A DNA stretch of 64,000 nt from Millisia brevis NBRC 105863 (lineage in GTDB: Bacteria > Actinomycetota > Actinomycetes > Mycobacteriales > Mycobacteriaceae), in the NCBI RefSeq assembly GCF_001552615.1, contig NZ_BCRN01000010.1:124001-188000 (forward strand), read 5' to 3'. The position numbers and the translations under genes are program-made. This document shows, in pieces, positions 18,022 through 25,428 of the stretch (position 1 is its first letter; every line of letters begins with the position of its first letter). The notes below the pieces were generated by a model. That model saw nothing but the letters and a program-made list of their open reading frames with translations, did not search any database and had not been told where the DNA came from.

Positions 18022-20357
18022 CGCCGGGGCTCGCGGGTGGTGCCCTGCGCCTGCGGTGCGGTGCCGTGATGCGCCTGCGGCGAGGAGCCGTGGTGCGCGG
18101 CCGGCGCGGTGTCGGTGCGCGCGCCCGGCGCGGTGTCGTCGAGGTAGTGGACCATCCCGTCGCGCAGCGCGACCCGGCAGTCGACGATCGAGCGCAGCTC
18201 GTCGGTGTCGTGCGAGACGATCACCAGCGTGGTGCCGCGTTGCCGCAATTCGCCCAGCAGCGCGGTGACCTCGGCGCGGGCGCCGGGATCGAGGCCCGCG
18301 AGCGGTTCGTCGAGCACCAGGACCTCCGGATTGCGGGCCAGCAGACCGGCCAGGGCCACGCGGCGCAGCTGCCCGCCGCTGAGGCGGGTGATCGGCGAGG
18401 CCGCCAGCACCCGATCGAGCCCGACCGCATCGAGCGCCGCGGACACCTTGCCGGTGGTCATCTCCTCGCCGCCGGCCGCCTCGATGTCCTCGCAGACCGT
18501 CGGCCGCACCACCTGGAGGCGGGCGTTCTGGAAGGCCAGGGCGACCGAGCCGAGATTCTTGTGGACCGGTTCGGAGTTCAGCGTGCAGGTGCCCTCGGTC
18601 GGGGTGATCAGGCCGGCGAGAATCCACGTCAACGTCGACTTTCCGGAACCGTTCTCCCCGGTGATCAGGATCGCCTCGCCGCGGCGCACCACCAGGTTGA
18701 TGTCGGTCAACGCGCGATGCTCCCACGGCGTGCCCGCCGCGTAGCGGTGTCCGACGTGTTGCAGGACCAGCACCGGATTGCCGGGCGTGGGCCGATAGCC
18801 GCCCTGTCCGCCCTGGCCGACCTGCCTCCCCACGCCGCCCCGGAGACCCGGGCCGCCGGGTCCGAACGGGCCCGGTGCGCCGCGACCGGGCGGGGGCGCG
18901 AAGCCGGCGGTCGGGCGCGACCGGACCGGCACCGCCGGCTCGAGATGGATGCGTCGTTGCGCGGCCTCGGCCTCCTCGCGGCGGTGGGTGATCGTCACCA
19001 CCGCGGTGCCGCGTGCCGGCAGCCGGCCGAAGACCTCGACCAGATCGGCGCGACCGGCCGGATCGATCATCGCGGTCGCCTCGTCCGCGATCAGCAGGCG
19101 CGGGGAGCGGGCCAGCGCGGCGGCGACAACGAGGCGCTGCTGCTGCCCGCCGCTGAGCGCATTGGGGTGTTGATCGCCCAGGCCGCCGAGGCCGACGACC
19201 TCGAGTAACCGCTCGACCTGTTCCGGCTCGGGAACCGAATCCGCGGGCAGCCCCCAGACCACCTCGTCGGCGACCCGGGTGCTCAGGATCTGCGAGTCCG
19301 GACTCTGCATGACCATCGCCGTACCGGCCGCGGCGCCGAGCCCGGCGCGACCCGGGCGCGTCACCCGACCGGAGGTCGGTTCCATCCCGGCGAGCAGCCG
19401 CGCGAGGGTCGACTTGCCCGATCCGTTCGCCCCGGTGACCGCCACGAATTCGGCCGGATCGATCCGCATCGACAGGTCGTTGAGCGCGATCCGGTCGACA
19501 CCCGGATAGCGGTAGGAGACGTGGTCGAAGACCACCGGGAGAGGCTGCGCTTCCGCGACCCGCGCCGGGTCGGCGGGGTGCGGCTGCCCCGGGTGGGCGG
19601 GCGGGGCGGTATTGGACAGGGCGTCGAGCGGATCGTGTTCGCTCAGGCCCGCCAACCGTCCGAGCATGCCGCGCAGCAGCCACCAGGCGACGATCGCGGT
19701 CAGCAGCATGCTGAACGTGCCGGAGATCAGCAGCAGCGGAGCCCACTGCCGGGTCACCACGTCGCCGAGCCCGCGCAGGACGGTTGCGGCACCGGCGACG
19801 GCATCGGGTGATCCGGCGTTTCGGGCGGCCCACTCCATCGATCGGGTGGTGCCCTCGAGGCTGCTGCGCATGACCAACAACACCAGCTCGCGCAGCGGCC
19901 GCAGGATCCACAGCAGGATCACCCCGACCGCCGAACTGGCCAGCCCGACCAGCAGCGCGGAGGCCAGCACCATCAACAGTCCGCCGCCGCGGCGATGGAC
20001 CGTGCCGACCACCCCGCCGACCAGGGCGCAACTGATCACCGCGGTCGCCGAGGTCCACCCCGCCACGGCGAAGGCGACCACCGTCGTCGCGACCGCCGAG
20101 GTGGTCACCGCGCGGGCGCGGTAGCGCTGAGCGATCAGGGCGAACGGAGCCGCCGCCAGGACCTGCGCGGCGGTCAGCGCGGGGATGACCGAGGCGATCA
20201 CCGTCAGCGCGACGACGGTGGTCCCCAACGTCGCGCAGGTCGCCATCTCGGTGGGGCTCAACGGCCCGGTGATGCGGCGGGCCGCGGTGCGGTCCGCGGC
20301 CGGTCGTGCTGTCCTGCCCTTCACCGCGACCAGTCTGCCAAAAGTCGCGGAAGGCAC
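18018..20357 (-). CDS. Fused ECF membrane domain plus two ABC ATPases, Rv2326c-like
   Basis: A 779-residue fusion. Residues about 30-235 hold five or more hydrophobic segments that may stand in for a substrate-binding S component. They are followed by two complete ABC ATPase domains joined by a Gly/Pro-rich linker. The first has Walker A GANGSGKST and signature LSGGQQQR; the second has GENGSGKST and LSGGQLRR with LVLDEPLAGLDPG. In most bacteria these are three or four proteins (S, EcfA1, EcfA2). The GTG at 20357 lies 15 bases after the TetR stop; a second GTG at 20324 (VKGRTAR) is an alternative start. It is coupled to the T component downstream. The substrate is unknown; a lipid, vitamin or metal role would be a guess. 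Confidence 0.9.
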   Translation of the reverse strand: MPSATFGRLVAVKGRTARPAADRTAARRITGPLSPTEMATCATLGTTVVALTVIASVIPALTAAQVLAAAPFALIAQRYRARAVTTSAVATTVVAFAVAGWTSATAVISCALVGGVVGTVHRRGGGLLMVLASALLVGLASSAVGVILLWILRPLRELVLLVMRSSLEGTTRSMEWAARNAGSPDAVAGAATVLRGLGDVVTRQWAPLLLISGTFSMLLTAIVAWWLLRGMLGRLAGLSEHDPLDALSNTAPPAHPGQPHPADPARVAEAQPLPVVFDHVSYRYPGVDRIALNDLSMRIDPAEFVAVTGANGSGKSTLARLLAGMEPTSGRVTRPGRAGLGAAAGTAMVMQSPDSQILSTRVADEVVWGLPADSVPEPEQVERLLEVVGLGGLGDQHPNALSGGQQQRLVVAAALARSPRLLIADEATAMIDPAGRADLVEVFGRLPARGTAVVTITHRREEAEAAQRRIHLEPAVPVRSRPTAGFAPPPGRGAPGPFGPGGPGLRGGVGRQVGQGGQGGYRPTPGNPVLVLQHVGHRYAAGTPWEHRALTDINLVVRRGEAILITGENGSGKSTLTWILAGLITPTEGTCTLNSEPVHKNLGSVALAFQNARLQVVRPTVCEDIEAAGGEEMTTGKVSAALDAVGLDRVLAASPITRLSGGQLRRVALAGLLARNPEVLVLDEPLAGLDPGARAEVTALLGELRQRGTTLVIVSHDTDELRSIVDCRVALRDGMVHYLDDTAPGARTDTAPAAHHGSSPQAHHGTAPQAQGTTREPRR

Positions 20358-20372
20358 GGCGGTCGCCGCCGG

Positions 20373-20987
20373 TCAGCGGGAGATCGTGGATTCGAGGTAG
20401 GGCGCGAAGAGGTCGGCGAACTCTTCGGCAGGGTCCTGCCCCGCGTCGGGCGGCATCGAGACGTAGCTGAGTGCGAGGCGCACGATCGTGCGGCTGACCG
20501 CGGTCGCGGTGGCGTCGTCGAGTCCGACCCAGCCGGTGCGCAGGGTATCGGCGAGGATCGCGCCCGCACGGTCGCGGATCGTGGCGCTCTCCACCGTGAC
20601 CAGCCGCAACAGGTCGGGTGTGGACTCGGTCGCCAGCGAGATCACCAACGGTTCGGACGACATGGTCAGCACGAAGGCGCGGAACCCGGCGAGCAGAGCG
20701 CCGCGAACATCGTCCGGGTGGGCGTGCAGGGCCTCGGCGACCAGGGCGGCGAACCGTTCGCCCAGCCGCACGGCGTATTGGGTGACCAGACCGTGCCGGT
20801 TGCCGAATTCGTTGTAGACCGTCTGCCTGCTGACCCCGGCAACCCCGGCGACATCGGTCATCGTGATGCTCGACCATCTGCGCTGCCGCAAGAGCGCGGA
20901 CACGGCGTCGAGCACCAGATCGCGGGTACCGCGGGCCGCCCCGGACGCGGTGGCCGTGGTGTCGGTGATGGTCGGGTCGGCGGTCAT
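20373..20987 (-). CDS. TetR-family regulator of the alk locus (AlkU-like)
   Basis: A 204-residue TetR regulator. The N-terminal helix-turn-helix is at about residues 36-60 (ITMTDVAGVAGVSRQTVYNEFGNRHGL) and the rest is a helical ligand-binding domain. In Gordonia and Rhodococcus a TetR gene commonly follows alkB and rubredoxin genes and controls them, probably sensing fatty acids or alkanols. Here it follows rubA by 73 bases, with a hairpin between. I placed the start at ATG 20987 (MTADPTITD), where a normal TetR length results; the open frame extends further upstream. A palindrome upstream of alkB is a candidate binding site. Confidence 0.88.
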   Translation of the reverse strand: MTADPTITDTTATASGAARGTRDLVLDAVSALLRQRRWSSITMTDVAGVAGVSRQTVYNEFGNRHGLVTQYAVRLGERFAALVAEALHAHPDDVRGALLAGFRAFVLTMSSEPLVISLATESTPDLLRLVTVESATIRDRAGAILADTLRTGWVGLDDATATAVSRTIVRLALSYVSMPPDAGQDPAEEFADLFAPYLESTISR

Positions 20988-21013
20988 TGCTGTGAGGGTA
21001 CCGACCGACGGAT

Positions 21014-21052
21014 CGGACCACCGGGGGCCGGAAGGGCGCCACCGGTGGTCCG
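21014..21052 (-). terminator. Hairpin between rubredoxin and tetR
   Basis: An 11-base-pair stem (21014-21024 with 21042-21052) with a 17-base loop starts 9 bases past the rubredoxin stop. It may cause partial termination, lowering regulator levels relative to alkB. Confidence 0.6.
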
Positions 21053-21060
21053 TCGTCCGC

Positions 21061-21222
21061 TCAGACCGGTTCGAAGTCGACCTTCTCCCGCACTCCGCAG
21101 TCGGGGCAGGCCCAGTCGTCCGGGACATCCGCCCAGGCGGTGCCGGGCGGGAAGCCCTCGCGTGGATCGCCGGCGGTCTCGTCGTAGCGGTAGTCGCAGA
21201 CCGGGCAGCGCTGGATGGTCAT
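21061..21222 (-). CDS. rubA: Rubredoxin (alkane hydroxylase electron carrier)
   Basis: A 53-residue mononuclear iron protein that passes electrons from rubredoxin reductase to AlkB. The four iron ligands are Cys6 and Cys9 (CPVCDYRYDE) and Cys39 and Cys42 (WACPDCG), in the AlkG2-like arrangement. I chose ATG 21222 because GGGAG lies 6 bases upstream. The alternative ATG at 21243 overlaps the alkB stop by 4 bases and adds seven residues (MTAREKT). Many relatives have two rubredoxin genes here; only one is present, and no rubredoxin reductase is in the window. Confidence 0.95.
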   Translation of the reverse strand: MTIQRCPVCDYRYDETAGDPREGFPPGTAWADVPDDWACPDCGVREKVDFEPV

Positions 21223-21239
21223 CGTCTTCTCCCGTGCGG

Positions 21240-22490
21240 TCATTCGGTCGCCGCGACGCCGTGGGCGGCGAGGATCTTCGCCCGCTTCGACGGCTGGATA
21301 TTGGCCTTGGTCACGTCGCCGTCGAAGTGTTCGAGGACCCGATGGTCCATCACCTTGCGCCACAGCGGAGGGAAATAGGCCAGACCGATCATGCTCGCGT
21401 AGCCGCTGGGCAGATTCGGGGCACCGTCCATACTGCGCAGGGTCTGGTAGCGCCGGGTGGGGTTGGCGTGATGGTCGCTGTGCCGCTGCAGGTGATAGAG
21501 GAAGATATTGGTCACGATGTGGTCGGAATTCCAGCTGTGCTCGGGGGTGGGGCGTACGTAGCGCTTGCCGGCCTTGGCGCGCAGCAGACCGTAGTGCTCG
21601 AGGTAGTTGACCGTCTCGAGCAGTGCAAAGCCGTAGACCGCCTGGATGATCAGGAAGGGCAGGACCATCCAGCCGAAGAGCGCGACCAGCACGGCGTAGA
21701 GCACCACCGACATCAGCCAGGCGTTGAGCACGTCGTTGTGAATGCTCCAGACCCGTTCGTTGCGGCGGCGCAGTCGGGTCGCCTCCAACTCCCAGCTCGA
21801 CTTCAGCGAACCCCATACCGATCGCGGCAGGAACGCCCAGAACGATTCGCCGAGACGCGAGCTCGCCGGATCCTCCGGGGTGGCGACGCGGGCGTGATGG
21901 CCGCGGTTGTGCTCGATGTAGAAGTGGCCGTAGAACGTCTGCGCCAGGGTGATCTTCGACAGCCAGCGCTCGAGATTCTCCTTCTTGTGGCCGAGTTCGT
22001 GGGCGGTGTTGATGCCGACCCCACCGACGACGCCGATGCTCAGCGTCAGGCCGATCTTCGAGATCAGCCCCAGCCCGCCGTCGATCCCCAGCCAGCTCAG
22101 GTCGCTTGCCGTGAGCAGGTACGCGGCGAAGAACAGGCTCGCGTACTGGAAGGGGATATAGGCGTAGACGCAGTACCGGTAGTACTTGTCGTTCTCGAGA
22201 TAGTCCATCACCTCGTCGGGAGGGTTCGAACCGTCCGGCCCGAAGAAGAGGTCGAGGACCGGCAACAGCCCGTACACGATGATCGGGCCGATCCACCACA
22301 GGATCGGACTGGCCGGGGCCAGCGGCGTCTGGTTGACCGCCCACACCAACCCGGCCGCGATGAACAGGGCGGTCGGGGCGATCAGGCCCAGCAACCATAG
22401 GTAGCGCTTCGGATCGCGCCAATGCAGCGGATCGATGGCCGAACTGTCCGCCGATGGGTCCAGATGTTGTGTCATTCCAGTCGCCTCCAA
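21240..22490 (-). CDS. alkB: Alkane 1-monooxygenase (AlkB)
   Basis: Integral-membrane non-haem di-iron enzyme that hydroxylates medium-chain n-alkanes to 1-alkanols. The 416-residue product has about six hydrophobic segments and all the histidine boxes: HELGHKKE near residue 164, EHNRGHH near 192, and LQRHSDHH near 335, plus the AlkB signature NYLEHYGL near 295. The ATG at 22490 is preceded by GGAGG. It heads the alkB-rubA-tetR transcript. A TetR-like palindrome lies 42-60 bases upstream of the start. With the acyl-CoA and lipid enzymes nearby it marks a hydrocarbon-degrading organism. Confidence 0.97.
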   Translation of the reverse strand: MEATGMTQHLDPSADSSAIDPLHWRDPKRYLWLLGLIAPTALFIAAGLVWAVNQTPLAPASPILWWIGPIIVYGLLPVLDLFFGPDGSNPPDEVMDYLENDKYYRYCVYAYIPFQYASLFFAAYLLTASDLSWLGIDGGLGLISKIGLTLSIGVVGGVGINTAHELGHKKENLERWLSKITLAQTFYGHFYIEHNRGHHARVATPEDPASSRLGESFWAFLPRSVWGSLKSSWELEATRLRRRNERVWSIHNDVLNAWLMSVVLYAVLVALFGWMVLPFLIIQAVYGFALLETVNYLEHYGLLRAKAGKRYVRPTPEHSWNSDHIVTNIFLYHLQRHSDHHANPTRRYQTLRSMDGAPNLPSGYASMIGLAYFPPLWRKVMDHRVLEHFDGDVTKANIQPSKRAKILAAHGVAATE

Positions 22491-22531
22491 CCCTGTGACC
22501 TACTTCACGAGCCGAGGATGACCATAACCCG

Positions 22532-22550
22532 TAGACACAGACACTGTCTA
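22532..22550. promoter_or_regulatory. Candidate TetR operator upstream of alkB
   Basis: TAGACA and TGTCTA half-sites are spaced by 7 bases, with a second inverted pair (ACAG/CTGT) nested inside. The site is in the alkB promoter region and is the only strong palindrome I see in this gap. Confidence 0.6.
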
Positions 22551-22606
22551 TACATCGGACCGTATTTTGTAAAGTTGATACGCCCCGAGGTGTCCGAAAC
22601 GACCGC

Positions 22607-22612
22607 TATCCT
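22607..22612 (+). promoter_or_regulatory. -10-like hexamer close to the nuclease start
   Basis: TATCCT ends 8 bases before GTG 22621; no ribosome binding site is visible, so the nuclease message may be leaderless. Confidence 0.45.
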
Positions 22613-22620
22613 CACCACTC

Positions 22621-23115
22621 GTGTCGATGCGGGTGAAGGCGTTGGTGGCGCTGGTGGTGGTCCTTGTGATCGCCGCCGTGGTCGGCTTCGGGGTGGCGGC
22701 CCGGGATCGGGCCGCCGATGTCACCACCGTCGTGACCCGCGTGGTCGACGGAGACACGATCGATGTCGCCGACCCGATCGCCGGGGCCACGCGCATCCGC
22801 ATCCTGGGGATCGACACCCCGGAGACCTACGGCGCCGAGGTGCAGTGCTTCGGCCCGGAAGCGTCGCGGTGGGCGACCGATCAGCTGCTGGGACGCACGG
22901 TGACGCTCGTCCCCGACCCGAGCCAGGCGGACGTCGACCGCTACGGGCGGGCGCTCGCCTACGTGACCGACGGCGACTGGGACTACTCCGTCGAGGCCGC
23001 CCGGGCGGGGATGGCGCGTTCCGACGACTACGGGGTCCGGCGCGAACGGTTGATCAAGACGGCGGAGGCCGAGGCGCGTGCGGCCGATCGCGGACTCTGG
23101 GCGGTCTGCCAGTAG
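22621..23115 (+). CDS. Thermonuclease (staphylococcal nuclease-like), membrane-anchored or secreted
   Basis: A 164-residue SNase-domain protein predicted to cleave DNA or RNA outside the cell. An N-terminal hydrophobic segment (about residues 6-26) acts as anchor or signal. The catalytic residues are recognisable: Arg60 and Glu68 in RIRILGIDTPE, with the same eight-residue spacing as Arg35/Glu43 of staphylococcal nuclease, and Arg110 in RYGRALAYV. Calcium-ligand Asp residues lie in VVDGDTI. The start is GTG 22621, or ATG 22627 two codons later. It is divergent from alkB and convergent with the MarR gene; no functional link to either is evident. Confidence 0.9.
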   Translation: MSMRVKALVALVVVLVIAAVVGFGVAARDRAADVTTVVTRVVDGDTIDVADPIAGATRIRILGIDTPETYGAEVQCFGPEASRWATDQLLGRTVTLVPDPSQADVDRYGRALAYVTDGDWDYSVEAARAGMARSDDYGVRRERLIKTAEAEARAADRGLWAVCQ

Positions 23116-23170
23116 CCGAGTGCCTCGGCCGCCGGTGGCGTGGGGGCGACTGTCGGGCGAACGGGTCGGG

Positions 23171-23761
23171 TCAGCTGCCGACGTCGACCGGGGTCGGCCG
23201 GATGATCGGTACCGGATCGGCGGCGCAGGTTGTGGGGGCGGGGTCGGCTGCGCAGGTCTTCGGTGCCGGGTCCGCCGCGCAGGGGGATTCGGCCGTGACG
23301 GCCATCCGGCGATCCGGATCGAGCCGCGACAGGATCGCGAAGGTCAGCCGCGACAGACCCGCGACGTCAGCATCGTCCAGATCGGCCAGCACGAAGGTAC
23401 GCACCACCCGCTCGTAGACCGGCCGCGCGTCGAGATGGACGCGCTCACCGCTGTCGGTGAGAACCGCGTTGGTCGCGCGACCGTCCTCGGCGCACGCCGC
23501 GCGCACGACCAGTCCGCGCTTCTCCAGGCCGGTGACCACCCGTGACAGGCGTGGCAGCGTCGCATTGGTGCGCGAGGCCAGCGCGCTCATGCGCAGGCGA
23601 TGATCCGGCGCCTCGTGCAACGCCTCGAGCAGCGTGAACTCGAACGAGGTGAGCCCGACCTCGGCCATGCCCTGGTCGAGCACCCGGGGGAGCAGCTCGA
23701 GCAGGGCGTGCAGACGCGCGACGGAGACGCGCTCCTCGTATCGCAATCCACCCTCGGTCAT
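23171..23761 (-). CDS. MarR-family regulator with a cysteine-containing repeat tail
   Basis: A 196-residue winged-helix regulator, longer than the usual 140-160. Residues about 10-155 form the MarR fold: recognition region NATLPRLSRVVTGLEKRG, and a wing with Cys90 in AACAEDGRATN. The tail (161-187) is three tandem nine-residue repeats CAADPxPxx, placing Cys at 161, 170 and 179. It is divergent from a ring-cleaving dioxygenase, with two inverted repeats between them that are probable operators. Context resembles MhqR/YodB-type quinone sensors of Bacillus. That cysteines sense electrophiles here is an inference. Confidence 0.88.
   Translation of the reverse strand: MTEGGLRYEERVSVARLHALLELLPRVLDQGMAEVGLTSFEFTLLEALHEAPDHRLRMSALASRTNATLPRLSRVVTGLEKRGLVVRAACAEDGRATNAVLTDSGERVHLDARPVYERVVRTFVLADLDDADVAGLSRLTFAILSRLDPDRRMAVTAESPCAADPAPKTCAADPAPTTCAADPVPIIRPTPVDVGS
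23201..23281 (-). repeat. Three 27-bp in-frame tandem repeats in the MarR gene
   Basis: Units 23255-23281, 23228-23254 and 23201-23227 encode CAADPAPKT, CAADPAPTT and CAADPVPII. The DNA copies have drifted at several positions while the Cys-Ala-Ala-Asp-Pro core is kept. Confidence 0.85.
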
Positions 23762-23780
23762 GGACCCATCGTAGCAGTTG

Positions 23781-23794
23781 GTTGCATCTACAAC
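23781..23794. promoter_or_regulatory. MarR operator candidate, site 1
   Basis: GTTG-CATCTA-CAAC inverted repeat lies 20 bases upstream of the MarR start. It shares half-sites and spacing with site 2, centred 34 bases away. Confidence 0.7.
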
Positions 23795-23812
23795 TAAAGT
23801 CGTCTAGGTTGG

Positions 23813-23830
23813 TAGTTGCACATACAACTA
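23813..23830. promoter_or_regulatory. MarR operator candidate, site 2
   Basis: A perfect TAGTTG-CACATA-CAACTA inverted repeat ends 22 bases before the dioxygenase start. Binding here would block the dioxygenase operon promoter. Confidence 0.75.
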
Positions 23831-23851
23831 GTTCTCGGGAGAGATGAGGAC

Positions 23852-24790
23852 ATGACCGACAACACCACGGCGACCGCTTCCGCTGTCGTCGACGAGCGCA
23901 TCATCAACCCGGCCGCTCATATGGACGCCGTCACGCTGCGGGTCGGCGATCTGGCCGGGATGACCGACTACTACACCAACGCGTTCGCTCTGGAGCCGCT
24001 CGAGGAGCGCGCCCGCGGCCGCGAGGTCCACCGCGTGCTCGGCCGCGGCACCGTCCCGATGGTCCGCCTGGTCGATACCCCCGACCTGCCCGCCGTCGAC
24101 CGTCGCCAGGCGGGCCTGTTCCACACCGCGTTCCTCTTCGAGGATCAGGCGAGCCTCGCCGCGACGGTGCTGGCCGCCGCCCGCACCCCCGGCAACCGGT
24201 TCGTCGGCTCCAGCGACCACCTGGTCAGCGAGGCCTTCTACTTCACCGATCCCGAGGGTAACGGCGTCGAGCTCTACACCGACCGCCCGCGCGAGCAGTG
24301 GGTCCGCGAGCGTGGCCAGATCATGATGACCACCGTCTGGCTCGACCCGCAGGCGTACCTGCGCGATCACCTGACGCAGGACTCCGTCGACGCGGGCCCG
24401 ACCCTCGCCGGCACCGTCGGCCACGTCCACCTCCAGGTCGGCGACCTGGAGCGGGCGAAGAAGTTCTACGTCGACGGCATCGGCTTCGAGGCGACGCTGC
24501 ACGAGTACTCCGGCGCGTTGTTCGCCTCCGCCGGTGGATACCACCATCATGTCGCCATGAACGTGTGGAACAGCTACGGCGCCGGCCCGCGGGCGGCGAC
24601 CCTCGGCCTCGGTGACGTCGCCGTGAGCGTGCCCGACCGCACCGATCTCGACGCCCTGGTCGGCCGCCTGCGCAGCGCGAAGCTGCCGTTCTCCGACAAC
24701 GGCCGGTCCGTCGTCGTCAACGATCCGTGGGATACCCGCGTCACCGTGTCGGTGGCCGGGGCCGATGTCGAAGAGGTGCTCGCCCGATGA
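23852..24790 (+). CDS. Ring-cleaving (catechol 2,3-dioxygenase-like) VOC-family dioxygenase
   Basis: A 312-residue protein of two vicinal-oxygen-chelate modules, resembling CatE/YfiE and MhqO, which open catechol or hydroquinone rings. The first module spans about residues 20-150 (DAVTLRVGDLAGMTDYY to PEGNGVELYTDRP). The second is about 195-310 and begins with GTVGHVHLQVGDLERAKKFYVDGIGF. Candidate metal ligands are the His in HVHL, the His cluster YHHHVAMNVW, and a late acidic residue. The ATG at 23852 has GAGGA upstream; an in-frame start at 23816 would lie inside the operator. Its stop overlaps the hydrolase start (ATGA), so the downstream genes are coupled. Confidence 0.9.
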   Translation: MTDNTTATASAVVDERIINPAAHMDAVTLRVGDLAGMTDYYTNAFALEPLEERARGREVHRVLGRGTVPMVRLVDTPDLPAVDRRQAGLFHTAFLFEDQASLAATVLAAARTPGNRFVGSSDHLVSEAFYFTDPEGNGVELYTDRPREQWVRERGQIMMTTVWLDPQAYLRDHLTQDSVDAGPTLAGTVGHVHLQVGDLERAKKFYVDGIGFEATLHEYSGALFASAGGYHHHVAMNVWNSYGAGPRAATLGLGDVAVSVPDRTDLDALVGRLRSAKLPFSDNGRSVVVNDPWDTRVTVSVAGADVEEVLAR

Positions 24791-25428
24791 CCATTCCGCA
24801 CGTACTCGCTTCCGCCGATCTCGGGACAGGCGACGACGCGGTCGACGCGCCGACCCTTATCGTGCTGCTGCACGGCTTCGGGTCGAACGAGGCCGACCTC
24901 GCCGGCATCGGCCAGGTGCTCGACGTCCTGCCGTGGGTGTCCCTGCGCGGACCGCTCACGCTCGGGCCGGGTGAATACGCCTGGTTCCCGATTTCGACAC
25001 CGGGCAGCCCCGACCCGGCACCCGTCGCGGTGGCGACCGACGCGATCTGGGGCTGGATCGACGAGCACGTCTCGCCCGAGACGCGGATCGTGCCGATCGG
25101 CTTCTCGCAGGGTGGTCTGATGGCGACCCAGCTGCTGCGCACCCGGCCCGACCGGGTGGCGGCGACCGTGATCCTGGGCGGCTTCGTCCAGGGAGCGGAG
25201 CAGCCGGGAGACCAGCAGCTGGCCGAGTCCAAGCCCGCGGTGTTCTGGGGGCGCGGCGCCGAGGATCGGGTGATCGCCGCGCATGCGATCGAGCGCACGC
25301 AGGCATGGTTGCCGGCGCACGCGACCCTGACCGCGACCCTCTATCCGGGCCTGGCGCACAGCGTCAACGCGGCCGAACTGGCCGACGTGCGTACCTTCCT
25401 GCAGACCATCGGTGTGGCCGCGGAATGA
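24787..25428 (+). CDS. Alpha/beta hydrolase, carboxylesterase/phospholipase (MhqD-like)
   Basis: A 213-residue serine hydrolase of the YpfH/MhqD type. It has an oxyanion HGFGSNE near residue 30, nucleophile motif GFSQGG with Ser107, an Asp in GRGAEDRVI near 157, and His in GLAHSVN near 195. In Bacillus the equivalent gene sits with a ring-cleaving dioxygenase under MhqR and helps quinone resistance; its natural ester is not known. It overlaps the dioxygenase stop by 4 bases and the next gene start by 4 bases, placing it in the middle of a three-gene operon. Confidence 0.9.
   Translation: MTIPHVLASADLGTGDDAVDAPTLIVLLHGFGSNEADLAGIGQVLDVLPWVSLRGPLTLGPGEYAWFPISTPGSPDPAPVAVATDAIWGWIDEHVSPETRIVPIGFSQGGLMATQLLRTRPDRVAATVILGGFVQGAEQPGDQQLAESKPAVFWGRGAEDRVIAAHAIERTQAWLPAHATLTATLYPGLAHSVNAAELADVRTFLQTIGVAAE

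Noticed and set aside
22180-22260. TTCGAA-containing segment as a possible tRNA arm
   Set aside because: It lies inside alkB and does not fold with flanking bases into a cloverleaf.
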